Assembly (NCBI GenBank): GCA_011390275.1
Contig: JAABST010000039.1
Location: 1 to 41,388, forward strand
From: Geitlerinema sp. S16
GTDB taxonomy: Bacteria; Cyanobacteriota; Cyanobacteriia; Cyanobacteriales; Geitlerinemataceae
Length of the DNA stretch: 41,388 bases
Direction of reading: 5' to 3'
Shown here: positions 34,506 through 41,388 of the stretch, piece after piece
How the letters are laid out: every line of letters starts with the position of its first letter
How positions within the stretch are numbered: the stretch's first letter is position 1
Position numbers and translations under genes: made by a program
Notes under the pieces: model-generated
The model's input: only the letters and a program-made list of their open reading frames with translations
The model's database searches: none
Told to the model about the DNA's origin: nothing

Positions 34506-35468
34506 CTAACTGACGGGTGCTTCGATCGCGAGTGGAACATCTTGAAACAGCGGCGTACTCAGGTAGCGCTCTCCAAAACTCGGCTGCACCATAACGATCA
34601 GCTTGCCCCGATTTTCAGGACGTCGTCCAACCCGCAGAGCGGCGCACAGTGCTGCTCCGGTTGAAATTCCCGACAATAAGCCCTCTTCTCGCGCCAAGCG
34701 ACGCCCAAAGGCGATCGCCTCGTCATCGCTGACCGTCACGATTTCATCGAGCAAGGCCGTATCGAGAACTTGCGGGACAAAACCGGCTCCGATGCCTTGG
34801 ATTTTGTGGGGGCCCGGTTTCCCCCCGGAGAGAATCGGGCTGTTGGAGGGTTCGACGGCGATCGCCTGAAAGGTCGATTTTTTGGCTTTGAGGATGCGGG
34901 CTGTGCCAGTAATTGTGCCGCCGGTTCCGATGCCCGCAACCAGGATATCAACCTCGCCGTCTGTATCTTTCCAAATTTCTTCAGCGGTGGTGCGGGCATG
35001 AATTTCGGGATTGGCTAAGTTTTGGAACTGCTGGAGCATGTAGGCATCCGGCGTCTTTTCGACAATTTCGGAAGCCTTGGCGATCGCGCCGCGCATTCCC
35101 TCGCTACCGGGCGTGAGTTCTAACTGTGCGCCGTAGGCTCGCAGCATCGATCGCCGTTCGAGACTCATGGTGTCGGGCATGGTCAGGATGAGTGTGTAGC
35201 CTTTGGCGGCGGCGACCATTGCGAGGGCAATGCCGGTATTGCCAGAAGTCGGCTCGACGAGCGTGGTGCGATCGGGGGAAATCAGTCCCGCCTGCTCCGC
35301 CGCTTCAATCATATTGACGCCGATCCGATCTTTCACCGATGCCGACGGATTCATGCCTTCGAGCTTGACGACGATCTCAGCGACACAGCCTTCCGCTTGC
35401 GGAATTTTATTGAGCCGCACCAAAGGTGTGTTGCCGACGAGTTCCGTGATGTTATTAGCGATATTCAT
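34506..35468 (-). CDS. cysK: Cysteine synthase (O-acetylserine sulfhydrylase)
   Basis: CysK makes cysteine from O-acetylserine and sulfide with PLP. The 320-residue protein starts at the ATG at 35468. The PLP Schiff-base Lys46 is in NPSASVKDR, the substrate loop TSGNTG is at 74-79, and the phosphate-binding GTGGT is near 177-181. Near the C-terminus are SGISTGAAL, with the PLP-N1-contacting Ser, and PSFGERYLST, typical of CysK rather than CysM or cystathionine beta-synthase. Length is normal. It starts 7 bases after the stop of the Rrf2 regulator gene, so the two share a transcript. Complex formation between CysK and partner proteins is common in bacteria, but the usual partner is bound through a C-terminal Ile. 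The Rrf2 protein here ends in ...YYI, which is notable. Confidence 0.97.
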   Translation of the reverse strand: MNIANNITELVGNTPLVRLNKIPQAEGCVAEIVVKLEGMNPSASVKDRIGVNMIEAAEQAGLISPDRTTLVEPTSGNTGIALAMVAAAKGYTLILTMPDTMSLERRSMLRAYGAQLELTPGSEGMRGAIAKASEIVEKTPDAYMLQQFQNLANPEIHARTTAEEIWKDTDGEVDILVAGIGTGGTITGTARILKAKKSTFQAIAVEPSNSPILSGGKPGPHKIQGIGAGFVPQVLDTALLDEIVTVSDDEAIAFGRRLAREEGLLSGISTGAALCAALRVGRRPENRGKLIVMVQPSFGERYLSTPLFQDVPLAIEAPVS

Positions 35469-35475
35469 AAGAGGT

Positions 35476-35913
35476 TTAGATGTAGTACATCAAATTGACA
35501 TCCTGGCGTTGTGCGTGACGATCGCGCAAATCTTGCAGGGTGTAGTTTTGCAAGATTGCATGGGCGCCATCTCGCGCTTCTTGCCAAATCTCCCGGACGA
35601 TCGCGCTTTCGCTGGTTTTTGGCCCATCTTCTGTGCAGGTCTGCTGAATACTACCGCCTTCAATGCATTCAAGCGCTTCGAGTACCGTAATATTCCAGGG
35701 TTCACGCGCGAGAAAGTAGCCTCCTTTAGCGCCACGCTGCGATCGCACCAGACCACCACGCCGCAGGGTCGCGAGCAGTTGCTCTAAGTAGCGATCGGGT
35801 ATGGCCTGCTGGGCTGCAATTTGGCGAATTTGTAAAGGTTCACCCTGGGAAAAATGAGCGGTTAACTCTAGAAGCGCGAGAACGGCGTATTCACTTTTGC
35901 AAGAAAGTTCCAC
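35476..35913 (-). CDS. Rrf2-family transcriptional regulator (CymR-like)
   Basis: Rrf2 proteins are winged-helix dimers; IscR and NsrR bind Fe-S clusters, and CymR controls cysteine supply together with CysK. From the GTG at 35913 the protein is 145 residues, beginning ELSCKSEYAVLALLEL as cyanobacterial relatives do. A GTG at 36006 would add 31 unlike residues. The winged helix spans about 1-80, with IRQIAAQQAIPDRYLEQLLATL and the wing VRSQRGAKGGY. The cluster loop has a single Cys (QQTCTEDG) instead of the three of IscR/NsrR, so an Fe-S cluster is unlikely. The C-terminus is LMYYI. It is translated 7 bases ahead of cysK, which argues for a sulfur or cysteine response. I infer autoregulation from this layout only. 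Confidence 0.9.
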   Translation of the reverse strand: MELSCKSEYAVLALLELTAHFSQGEPLQIRQIAAQQAIPDRYLEQLLATLRRGGLVRSQRGAKGGYFLAREPWNITVLEALECIEGGSIQQTCTEDGPKTSESAIVREIWQEARDGAHAILQNYTLQDLRDRHAQRQDVNLMYYI

Positions 35914-36431
35914 AATCTGTTGGGTAAAGAGCAAAGAGCGGCGAGGAGGATGAGACCCGAAGGCTGTGTGCTGGATTGGATTGATCGCGCAGCTCACAAA
36001 AATCACTCAAAACCTTTGAATTCATAGGGTTTGAGGTTCAGAAGGCATTATATCCCGGTTCTCCAGTGGGGTTTGCAGGATTTAACGTTTGACAATGATT
36101 CGATACCTTTAGGCTCAAATCAGTCCCAGGACTTACGCAAGTGGGTTAAAAGTCTGACTTTTCACATTGTCCTAAAAGCTAGAACGGTAACGGTTCGTTC
36201 AGAAGTCGCACTTCTGCATACGTCCTGAATCCCAGAGGCCGAGGAGTTGTTACCTCCCATCTCATACCGATCTCGTATTTTTTGAAGCAATCATGCAGAC
36301 AAAAGGGCGTTTATACTAAGTTTTGTGACGAGATGCTTACGAATTTGACCTGTCAACGGTGCGTTTGATGGGGCAAGGTCGCGATCGCTCTCGTTTCATG
36401 CCTTGTCTATATAGATTTCAATCAAAGATTT
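35914..36431. other. 518-base intergenic region, Rrf2 / DUF4079-like gene
   Basis: It contains divergent promoters in principle, the dispersed repeat 36128-36226, a short hairpin GAGGAG...CCTCC near 36241-36258 and a TATACT (36313-36318) that could be a -10 box without a clear -35. The extended in-frame Rrf2 alternative start (36006) lies inside. I see no ORF or RNA gene that I can support. Confidence 0.45.
36128..36226. repeat. Short dispersed repeat, GGACTTACGCAA family, full copy
   Basis: The left end AGGACTTACGCA (36128-36139) and right end TGCATACGTCCT (36215-36226) are imperfect inverted repeats (10 of 12). The right part holds AGAAGTCGCACTTCTGC, a small palindrome that recurs with one change in the element at 39467-39513. 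There is no ORF. It is a likely MITE or small palindromic element. Confidence 0.6.
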
Positions 36432-36899
36432 ATGAGTATCGAAATCCCGGACGCTCTCAAGCCGATCGTCACGTTTGCCCATCCCGTGTTGATGTGGATC
36501 TTGTTCGCGGTGGTGCTGTATCTCGCCTACACCGGCATCCAAGCCCGTCGCATACGATCGGCAGAGGGTGAAACAAAGAAGGAACTCATCAGCGGTAAGT
36601 TTCGCGACAAGCACTACGTCTCGGCGTCCGTGATGTTGGCCGCGATGATTTTCGGCGCGATCGGCGGCATGGCCGCAACCTATATCAATAACGGCAAGTT
36701 GTTCGTCGGGCCTCACCTGATCGTCGGTCTCGGGATGACGGCGCTGGTTGGCCTCTCGGCGGCACTGGCTCCGGCGATGCAAAAGGGTAATGATTTGGCA
36801 CGTAATACCCATATTGCGCTGAATATCGGTCTCGTCGGTTTGTTTGGCTGGCAAGCGCTGACGGGTGTGGAAATCGTTCAGCGCATTTTGAGCAATTAA
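36432..36899 (+). CDS. DUF4079-like four-helix membrane protein
   Basis: This 155-residue protein starts at the ATG at 36432. Four hydrophobic helices are visible: HPVLMWILFAVVLYLAYTG (about 17-35), ASVMLAAMIFGAIGGMAATY (about 64-83), FVGPHLIVGLGMTALVGLSA (about 91-110) and THIALNIGLVGLFGWQALTG (about 126-145). Conserved-looking histidines at the membrane edges (AHP, KHY, GPHL, NTHI) recall di-haem cytochrome b561-like bundles, but haem binding is only inferred. Such proteins occur in cyanobacteria and chloroplasts with no firm function. A MITE-like element follows directly, then a bidirectional terminator. Confidence 0.85.
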   Translation: MSIEIPDALKPIVTFAHPVLMWILFAVVLYLAYTGIQARRIRSAEGETKKELISGKFRDKHYVSASVMLAAMIFGAIGGMAATYINNGKLFVGPHLIVGLGMTALVGLSAALAPAMQKGNDLARNTHIALNIGLVGLFGWQALTGVEIVQRILSN

Positions 36900-36906
36900 T
36901 CTGATT

Positions 36907-37046
36907 TATAGTCAGTTCAATAAAAAACGAGACATGTTGACTCTGTCCTGCTTGCTCGAAAACCGCGTTATTCGCTGCGCGAAGGCTACGCCAACGACTC
37001 CGCTCAACGCTCTCGGTATGTTCTGAAAATGATTGAACTGACTATA
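36907..37046. mobile_element. 140-bp MITE-like element with 15-bp perfect terminal inverted repeats
   Basis: TATAGTCAGTTCAAT (36907-36921) and its exact reverse complement (37032-37046) bound a 140-base element without coding capacity. The outermost TA on each side could be the target duplication left by IS630/Tc1-mariner-type transposases, a family known to drive such MITEs. A truncated inverted copy is at 33403-33509. The interior includes GAAGGCTACGCC and CGACTCCGCTCAACGCTCTC. Confidence 0.75.
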
Positions 37047-37090
37047 TTAATCGCCATTCACCATTCGTCATGATGGTGGGATCGTGAATC

Positions 37091-37128
37091 AAAAAGCGGC
37101 TCTCTTCCGGGGAAAAGAGCCGCTTTTT
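37091..37128. terminator. Bidirectional rho-independent terminator
   Basis: The arms 37091-37108 and 37111-37128 are reverse complements except for one position; the effective loop is about 6 bases. GCGGCTCT is flanked by A5 and T5. It separates the DUF4079-like gene (plus) from the convergent YccF gene (minus). Confidence 0.9.
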
Positions 37129-37152
37129 GAGCTTAGATTGATTTTTTGCGTC

Positions 37153-37521
37153 TTAGCGAAACGTCCGGCCAAACGGCCAAATGGAGAGCGAAAGCAGCTT
37201 CATGTGCTGCGCGGCGAAGGGAATGCCGATGATGGTAATCGCCAAAATTGCCGCCGAAACTAAATGGGCGATCGCAATTTCCCAGCCAAACAGCACCACC
37301 CAAATCACGTTAAAAATTAACGCTAGCGTTTCGTTACTATTTTCAACCTCCACAATCTCGCGGCCAAAGGGCGTCATCGTGGCAACACCAATTTTGATCG
37401 TTTGAACACCGAAGGGAATTCCGATAATCGTTAAACAAAGACTCAGACCGCCGATGATGTAGCCGAGACCGGCAAAGAAACCACCGAAAATCAGCCAAAT
37501 TACATTGCCGAGTAAGCTCAT
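37153..37521 (-). CDS. YccF-domain inner membrane protein
   Basis: This 122-residue protein starts at the ATG at 37521 (MSLLGNVIWLIFGGFFAGLGY). An in-frame GTG at 37596 would add 25 residues, unlikely. It contains two copies of the YccF unit: a membrane segment ending TIIGIPFGVQTIKIG, and a second one ending TIIGIPFAAQHMKLLSLSIWPFG. Both repeats carry the IGIPF motif and a following W/TPFGR motif. The second repeat is preceded by NVIWVVLFGWEIAIAHLVSA. The protein is integral to the membrane. E. coli YccF is of unknown function. Downstream is the bidirectional terminator at 37091-37128. Confidence 0.9.
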   Translation of the reverse strand: MSLLGNVIWLIFGGFFAGLGYIIGGLSLCLTIIGIPFGVQTIKIGVATMTPFGREIVEVENSNETLALIFNVIWVVLFGWEIAIAHLVSAAILAITIIGIPFAAQHMKLLSLSIWPFGRTFR

Positions 37522-37729
37522 AGGAGTCACCGAAAAAACAGCAAAGTGAACGATACGCGACGAACAAGCGCGATCGCAGGTAGTCCGCGCTACCATTTTG
37601 ACGCAATCGCTCGCTCAAAGTCTTAAATGATCTTGCTGTTCTACCTCGCAAGCCGCCGACGCCGATCGTTTGACCTGCGATGATCAACGAAACCAATCTG
37701 CGCGATCGTCTCCCCCTTTCTCCCATCCT

Positions 37730-38134
37730 ATGGATAATCCCACCGCTCGTAAATTTCTCATCGATCAAGGCACAGCACACCACACCCAGCGCAATCCCGA
37801 TGCGCTACTCCTGCGGCTCGATCGCGGTGACGCGCCGATTCCCGGTCAGATGACATCGGTGTTGCTGGCGCTGAAGGTGACCTATAAGGCGCTGGAGGGG
37901 GAAGCGACGATCGATCGCGAGCTGGTGCAAGCGCTGTATGGGCTGGCGCGGGACAGTCGGCGGGCGTTGCAGGCAGGACGCAATCGGGGTGTGGTGTGGC
38001 CGCCGCTGTTGGCGGAGGATCTTGATCGGATCGAAGAAGCGGTCGAAGCCATTTTTTCGGGAACGTGGGAGGTTCCGGCTTCCCAGGCGACGTTACCGGG
38101 GCAGGTGACGCGATCGTTGCCGAGATCGCGCTGA
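37730..38134 (+). CDS. Conserved small cyanobacterial protein of unknown function
   Basis: This 134-residue soluble protein starts at the ATG at 37730 (MDNPTARKFLIDQG). An upstream in-frame start at 37670 would add a Ser/Pro leader. The core (PGQMTSVLLALKVTYKALEG, then DRELVQALYGLARDSRRALQAG and WPPLLAEDLDRIEEAVEAIF) is helical and resembles small cyanobacterial proteins that I recall being loosely labelled dethiobiotin synthetase-like. No P-loop is present, so that activity is not supported. The stop is 17 bases from the end of the convergent gene at 38152. Codon use matches the surroundings. Confidence 0.75.
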   Translation: MDNPTARKFLIDQGTAHHTQRNPDALLLRLDRGDAPIPGQMTSVLLALKVTYKALEGEATIDRELVQALYGLARDSRRALQAGRNRGVVWPPLLAEDLDRIEEAVEAIFSGTWEVPASQATLPGQVTRSLPRSR

Positions 38135-38151
38135 TTTCTGAATGATTCAAG

Positions 38152-39375
38152 CTAATCCGGCGCGTAGGCAATGCCGCCCATCGGACAGGGAACGAAATCG
38201 ATCGCGTACGGCGATCGATCCGACGCCGCGATCGTAGAACACGCCCGTGACGATGAGCCACGCGATCCATTCGCTTGAAAATCGAGAAACATTGGCGATG
38301 GTGTCGCCCGTTCCGAAACAGAATCCGAAACAGAGTTCGAGGCAGACGCCCCGCTCGCAGGCGAAGCCTCTGGCGGTTTGGACTGCGTTTCAACGATCGC
38401 AGCCGCCACCGCCCCCGAAGCTTCGATCGACCCATATTGCTGCAACGCCGCCTGAATAGCCGCCATCCGCCGCGCCTGATCCGCCCGAATCGTCTCATAG
38501 GAATTGCCCAACCCCGGCGCATCCCAGCGGTTGTAACGCGGATGCCAATACGACCAAACCCGCGCTTCTAGAATTTGCTCCTCTGGCTCCGATAGCGATC
38601 GCTGCATCTGAGCCAGTCGGTCAAGATACCCCATCGGACTCAGCGCCGCTAGGGGTGACTGATTCGCCAAATCTAGCCCATTCATCAGCTCGCGAAACGT
38701 CAAATTGATTCCCTTCGCCGCCGCCTGGTCGCGTAACTGGGAATGAAATCGCTCAATGCGGGCAAATGCCACCTGATCCGCTAGTTCTGCTAATCCCAAT
38801 TGCGCCGATCGCTCGCGTTTTTCCGCTGCCGTCGCCGCCTGCACCACCGGCTGCATTTGCTCCGGCGACAGATGCTGCCAGCTAAACGTCCCGAAATTAT
38901 TCGCCGCATTGCCGGGATCGGTGTGCCAATAATACGCCGGATTTTTACCACCATCCGTATGGCGCGTCCCTTCCGCCGCTCCCAAGGCCACCGCGATCGG
39001 CGACGCTGATCCCTGCGACCACCATTCATCTGGAACTGCCGCGATCGGGGGGGGCTTGAGCGGCGATCGGGCGCGGTTTTGCTGGGGGCTATGGGGAGCG
39101 TTGGCGGTGATTGATGGTTTAGCCGGTGGTGATGCGTTCGGCGATATCGCGATATCCGCGATTGTTGGTGATTTTCGCGATGCCGCTTCCATCGGTGACA
39201 TTTCCAGCTCGAAGGTCTTTCCCACGATCGCCGGTTTGACAGCGGGAATATCGATCGCCACCAACTCCCCCGCCCGCGCCATCATGGCAAATCCGAACGC
39301 AGGCACAAACCCGAACACCGCGATCGCCACGCGAGTCAGATATAGCGGTAAATATGCAGCCATCATCTTATGCAT
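38152..39375 (-). CDS. Secreted or anchored protein with lysozyme-like signature
   Basis: This 407-residue protein starts at the ATG at 39375, preceded by CAGGAG about 8 bases away on the minus strand. N-terminal hydrophobic stretch (about 6-33) is a signal peptide or anchor. A Pro/Ser-rich region (about 60-110) leads to a conserved helical domain (about 120-320). It begins ALGAAEGTRHTDGGKNPAYY and HTDPGNAANNFGTFSWQHL, includes LNLTFRELMNGLDLANQSPL-like helices and ends PRYNRWDAPGLGNSYETIRADQARRM. The AEGT placement of Glu recalls the catalytic Glu of lysozyme-fold enzymes, but I assign no activity. The C-terminal 90 residues are low-complexity, Ser/Ala-rich, with several cysteines. It is followed by another envelope-type gene upstream at 39530. 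Confidence 0.8.
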   Translation of the reverse strand: MHKMMAAYLPLYLTRVAIAVFGFVPAFGFAMMARAGELVAIDIPAVKPAIVGKTFELEMSPMEAASRKSPTIADIAISPNASPPAKPSITANAPHSPQQNRARSPLKPPPIAAVPDEWWSQGSASPIAVALGAAEGTRHTDGGKNPAYYWHTDPGNAANNFGTFSWQHLSPEQMQPVVQAATAAEKRERSAQLGLAELADQVAFARIERFHSQLRDQAAAKGINLTFRELMNGLDLANQSPLAALSPMGYLDRLAQMQRSLSEPEEQILEARVWSYWHPRYNRWDAPGLGNSYETIRADQARRMAAIQAALQQYGSIEASGAVAAAIVETQSKPPEASPASGASASNSVSDSVSERATPSPMFLDFQANGSRGSSSRACSTIAASDRSPYAIDFVPCPMGGIAYAPD

Positions 39376-39466
39376 CCCGCACACTCCTGAAACTACGGAT
39401 AAATAGACAAATGAGAACTAAAGCGTGAGCCGAAATTGAAGGTTGGGCAGACTCGTCAAGCTTGTT

Positions 39467-39513
39467 AGGACTTACGTAAACTAGGTTAGAAGTCGGACTT
39501 CTGCGTCAGCCCT
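39467..39513. repeat. Short dispersed repeat, GGACTTACGTAA family, compact copy
   Basis: AGGACTTACGTAA opens the element, and an imperfect inverted match (CTGACGCAG / TGCGTCAG) with CCCT ends it at about 39513. In between, AGAAGTCGGACTTCTGC matches the right part of the element at 36128-36226 with one difference. At 47 bases it looks like an internally deleted copy. Confidence 0.55.
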
Positions 39514-39529
39514 GATTGTTAGAGACTTG

Positions 39530-41146
39530 CTACTCCTCCCCATCGATCGCCTGCGCCAGAAACTCCGGCGACGGCGACACATAAACCCACTCCGCCTCAG
39601 CATCCGAATTCGCCGCCTGATCCCGCCGCCGCGACAGCAGCGACACATGTAACGCGCCCCCCGTGCGACCGATCGGCTGGCCTGCTTCCACCGCGCCGAA
39701 ATATCGCTGCACCAAGCCGCAGGTTTTCATCAAATACGACGGCAACTGCGGGCTTGAAAACAGCACACAATCCGGCTCGCTCGGCAACAGCTCATCGCCG
39801 ACGATCGTCACAAAATTACCCTCCACCCAACCATCCACCGGCGCAAACACCCGCCCTCGATGCGCCAACGACACATCCCCCAAACTACCGATCACCTCAG
39901 CCGTCCCGATCGCATCACCAATCTGCACCCCCCACGACTGCTGCACCTTCACCTCCTGTAATCGCCCTTCGTCTGAGGCCGGTGGCGTCGTGACGGCATT
40001 CGTCTCAGTGCTTAAATCATTCGCATCATTGGGCGTAGAATCCTTCGCCATCTGAGACGGCGATACACCCGCCTGCCATGCCGGACGCTCCGTCCGTAAC
40101 GTCTCAACACCAACCCCGAGCAGCATCCCATCCTCATAGGACACCACCACCCGCCGCTCATCCGCCATGCGATACACATCACGCTCTGCGATCGCGCCAT
40201 AGCGCACCGACACCTTCGGCAAAGAGCAGTAGGGCGAACCGATTAGTTGCGCGACATTGGCTCGTGCTTGACCAATTTTGGCCGGAATTTGGGCGAGGGC
40301 TTCCGGCGTCAGGGTCGCATCGACCAAAATTGCCCCGGCGCAATCGGTATCCGCAAGCCCTTGGGATGGGCGATCGTCCACCTTCGACAGCGCCCCAAAG
40401 GCGAGCAATCCGAGAGCAATGCTAGCGGCATAAACCACCGGAGCCGATCGCAGATTGAGCCAGGATGTCAGCCGCGATGCGAGCGGGGAGGATGTCGGAC
40501 GGCGGCGGCGCGAAGGTTGACGCACGACTGGAGTGCGATGTGTGAGCGGGGTCTCAATATTCTGAGCTACGTCACGGGCAACGGTTTCTTGTCCCGCACG
40601 AACAGGAGCGACATGCTGGGCGATTTCGTTACGGATGTCGCGATCGATTCCCGAATTTAGGCCGCCAATCAGTTCGACATTCGGGAAGGGATTTTGGGTG
40701 GGTTGTGGAGATGTGGATTGTGGAGATGTGGATTGTGGAGATGTAGGGGGAGTCGGCTGGGAAAGCGAGCCACTGATGGGCGGATTTAAGACGGAACGGA
40801 GACGGCTATCGGGTTGGGGCATCGAGTTTAGGGAAGAGGAAGGCGGCATCGGTGGCATAGACGGCGTCGCGGCGACAGAGTGAGGCTCCGGCGAGGCTAC
40901 GGATTGTTCTGTGTGGGATTCGTCGTGGGGTTTGTTGCGGGATTGGTCGATACACGATCGCGAGATCTCGCTCCAGGACATCTCAGCCCCGATCACCTGA
41001 AATGAGGCGCTGGGTGGCCGCAAGGGCGGCAGTTTCGAGATGGGCAGCGGCGCAGGTTCTGCCTGCGAACAAAAGCGAGGTTTGATCGGCTTTGGTGTGG
41101 GTTGGTTAATGGGGTTCGGAATGGGGGTGGGAGACGAATTAGGCAT
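39530..41146 (-). CDS. Proline-rich, membrane-anchored protein with degenerate M23-like C-terminal domain
   Basis: The frame is open to 41314 (a TTG), but the first 56 codons there look non-coding. I take the ATG at 41146 (MPNSSPTPIPNPINQPTPK), giving 538 residues; 40981 (MSWSEISRSC) is another option, so the start is uncertain. The N-terminal 200 residues are Pro/Ser/Thr-rich and disordered, with a 5-residue tandem repeat SPQST. A membrane segment lies at about 235-255 (APVVYAASIALGLLAFGAL). The C-terminal part is likely outside. It has VFAPVDGWVEGNFVTIVG and AGQPIGRTGGALHVSLL, reminiscent of M23/LytM domains, but the first metal motif (H-x3-D) is not seen, so it is probably not a peptidase. 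There is no stretch beyond 41146 that I can support as a gene. Confidence 0.7.
   Translation of the reverse strand: MPNSSPTPIPNPINQPTPKPIKPRFCSQAEPAPLPISKLPPLRPPSASFQVIGAEMSWSEISRSCIDQSRNKPHDESHTEQSVASPEPHSVAATPSMPPMPPSSSLNSMPQPDSRLRSVLNPPISGSLSQPTPPTSPQSTSPQSTSPQPTQNPFPNVELIGGLNSGIDRDIRNEIAQHVAPVRAGQETVARDVAQNIETPLTHRTPVVRQPSRRRRPTSSPLASRLTSWLNLRSAPVVYAASIALGLLAFGALSKVDDRPSQGLADTDCAGAILVDATLTPEALAQIPAKIGQARANVAQLIGSPYCSLPKVSVRYGAIAERDVYRMADERRVVVSYEDGMLLGVGVETLRTERPAWQAGVSPSQMAKDSTPNDANDLSTETNAVTTPPASDEGRLQEVKVQQSWGVQIGDAIGTAEVIGSLGDVSLAHRGRVFAPVDGWVEGNFVTIVGDELLPSEPDCVLFSSPQLPSYLMKTCGLVQRYFGAVEAGQPIGRTGGALHVSLLSRRRDQAANSDAEAEWVYVSPSPEFLAQAIDGEE
40703..40747 (-). repeat. 15-bp coding tandem repeat (SPQST-type)
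   Basis: Three units: 40703-40717 and 40718-40732 are identical (TTGTGGAGATGTGGA), and 40733-40747 differs at its end. They encode SPQST repeats on the minus strand in the disordered part of the gene at 39530-41146. Confidence 0.85.
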
Positions 41147-41388
41147 CGGCAACGCGGTCAAAACCGGGAGAGTTGTGCAAACGCGGGGGGTGTTAATAAC
41201 TACAACAGAGAGGGGGACAAAACCGGGAAAGAATAATGTACTTAAATCAAGAATAGCAAGACCTCTACGTCTCGTCCAGAAAAATGTACGGATTCTTTGG
41301 GAGATCGAGATCAATAGACCTCTTGCACGAATCAGAAGGAGAGAGAAAAGTCAAAGTTGAGGATGCCAGCGAGCAAGTGTAGGCGAAG

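Noticed and set aside
34335..34664. Plus-strand ORF overlapping the cysK 3' end
   Set aside because: It covers coding sequence of cysK, including the PSFGERYLST region, and its translation has no recognisable pattern.
37730..38134. Dethiobiotin synthetase function for the small conserved protein
   Set aside because: There is no P-loop or other BioD motif and the chain is too short.
41147..41314. Extension of the minus-strand envelope gene to the TTG at 41314
   Set aside because: The extra 56 codons are AT-rich and unlike a signal peptide or any domain, and start with TTG lacking a ribosome site; the start remains uncertain.
1..41388. CRISPR arrays, tRNA or rRNA genes
   Set aside because: No regularly spaced repeats and no T-loop/acceptor patterns or rRNA-like sequence were found when reading both strands.

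Overview
The window is cyanobacterial chromosome. The evidence is a complete phycobilisome core-membrane linker (ApcE), light-dependent protochlorophyllide oxidoreductase, a cyanobacterial-type ATP synthase operon (atpI-B-E-G(b')-F-H-A-C, with beta and epsilon absent as usual for this phylum), pentapeptide-repeat and DUF4079-like proteins, and many HIP1 octamers (GCGATCGC, e.g. 2983-2990 and 3021-3028). The three linker repeats in ApcE suggest a tricylindrical phycobilisome core. I cannot name the genus from sequence alone.

Layout. 1-6600: the 3' part of a conserved unknown gene, POR, a large multi-PAS/GAF histidine kinase and a small membrane protein. 6900-10810: a LytR-CpsA-Psr cell-wall transferase, a convergent LexA/UmuD-like S24 peptidase, MoaD and a PRC-barrel protein with a disordered tail. 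10870-17534: a MITE-like repeat, a strong terminator, then on the minus strand a group 2-like sigma factor, NAD-dependent DNA ligase and apcE with its terminator. 17899-25650: a methyltransferase and the atp operon, in which nearly every intercistronic gap holds a stem-loop. 25720-33400: a lumenal or periplasmic pentapeptide protein, a 1428-residue SNF2-type ATPase, and a glycosyltransferase plus membrane acyltransferase pair. 33400-41388: an accessory-like stretch with a J-domain protein, an Rrf2 regulator-cysK pair, a DUF4079-like protein, a YccF protein, a small conserved unknown, two envelope-associated proteins and several short dispersed repeats.

How the genes work together. ApcE and POR belong to the photosynthetic apparatus and chlorophyll supply, and the atp operon makes most of the F1Fo synthase. 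LCP, GT4, acyltransferase, the 38-39 kb protein and the 39.5-41 kb protein point to envelope or exopolysaccharide work, though not as one operon. Rrf2 plus cysK is a likely sulfur-responsive unit resembling CymR/CysK of Firmicutes.

I found no CRISPR array, tRNA, rRNA, prophage or defence island, and no clearly new multi-gene system. The observations most worth following are the Rrf2-cysK pair, the stem-loops between atp genes, the short repeat families at 10.9, 33.4, 34.4, 36.1, 36.9 and 39.5 kb (one apparently forming the stop codon of the acyltransferase), the S24 peptidase lacking a recognisable HTH, and the large N-terminal region of the SNF2 protein.
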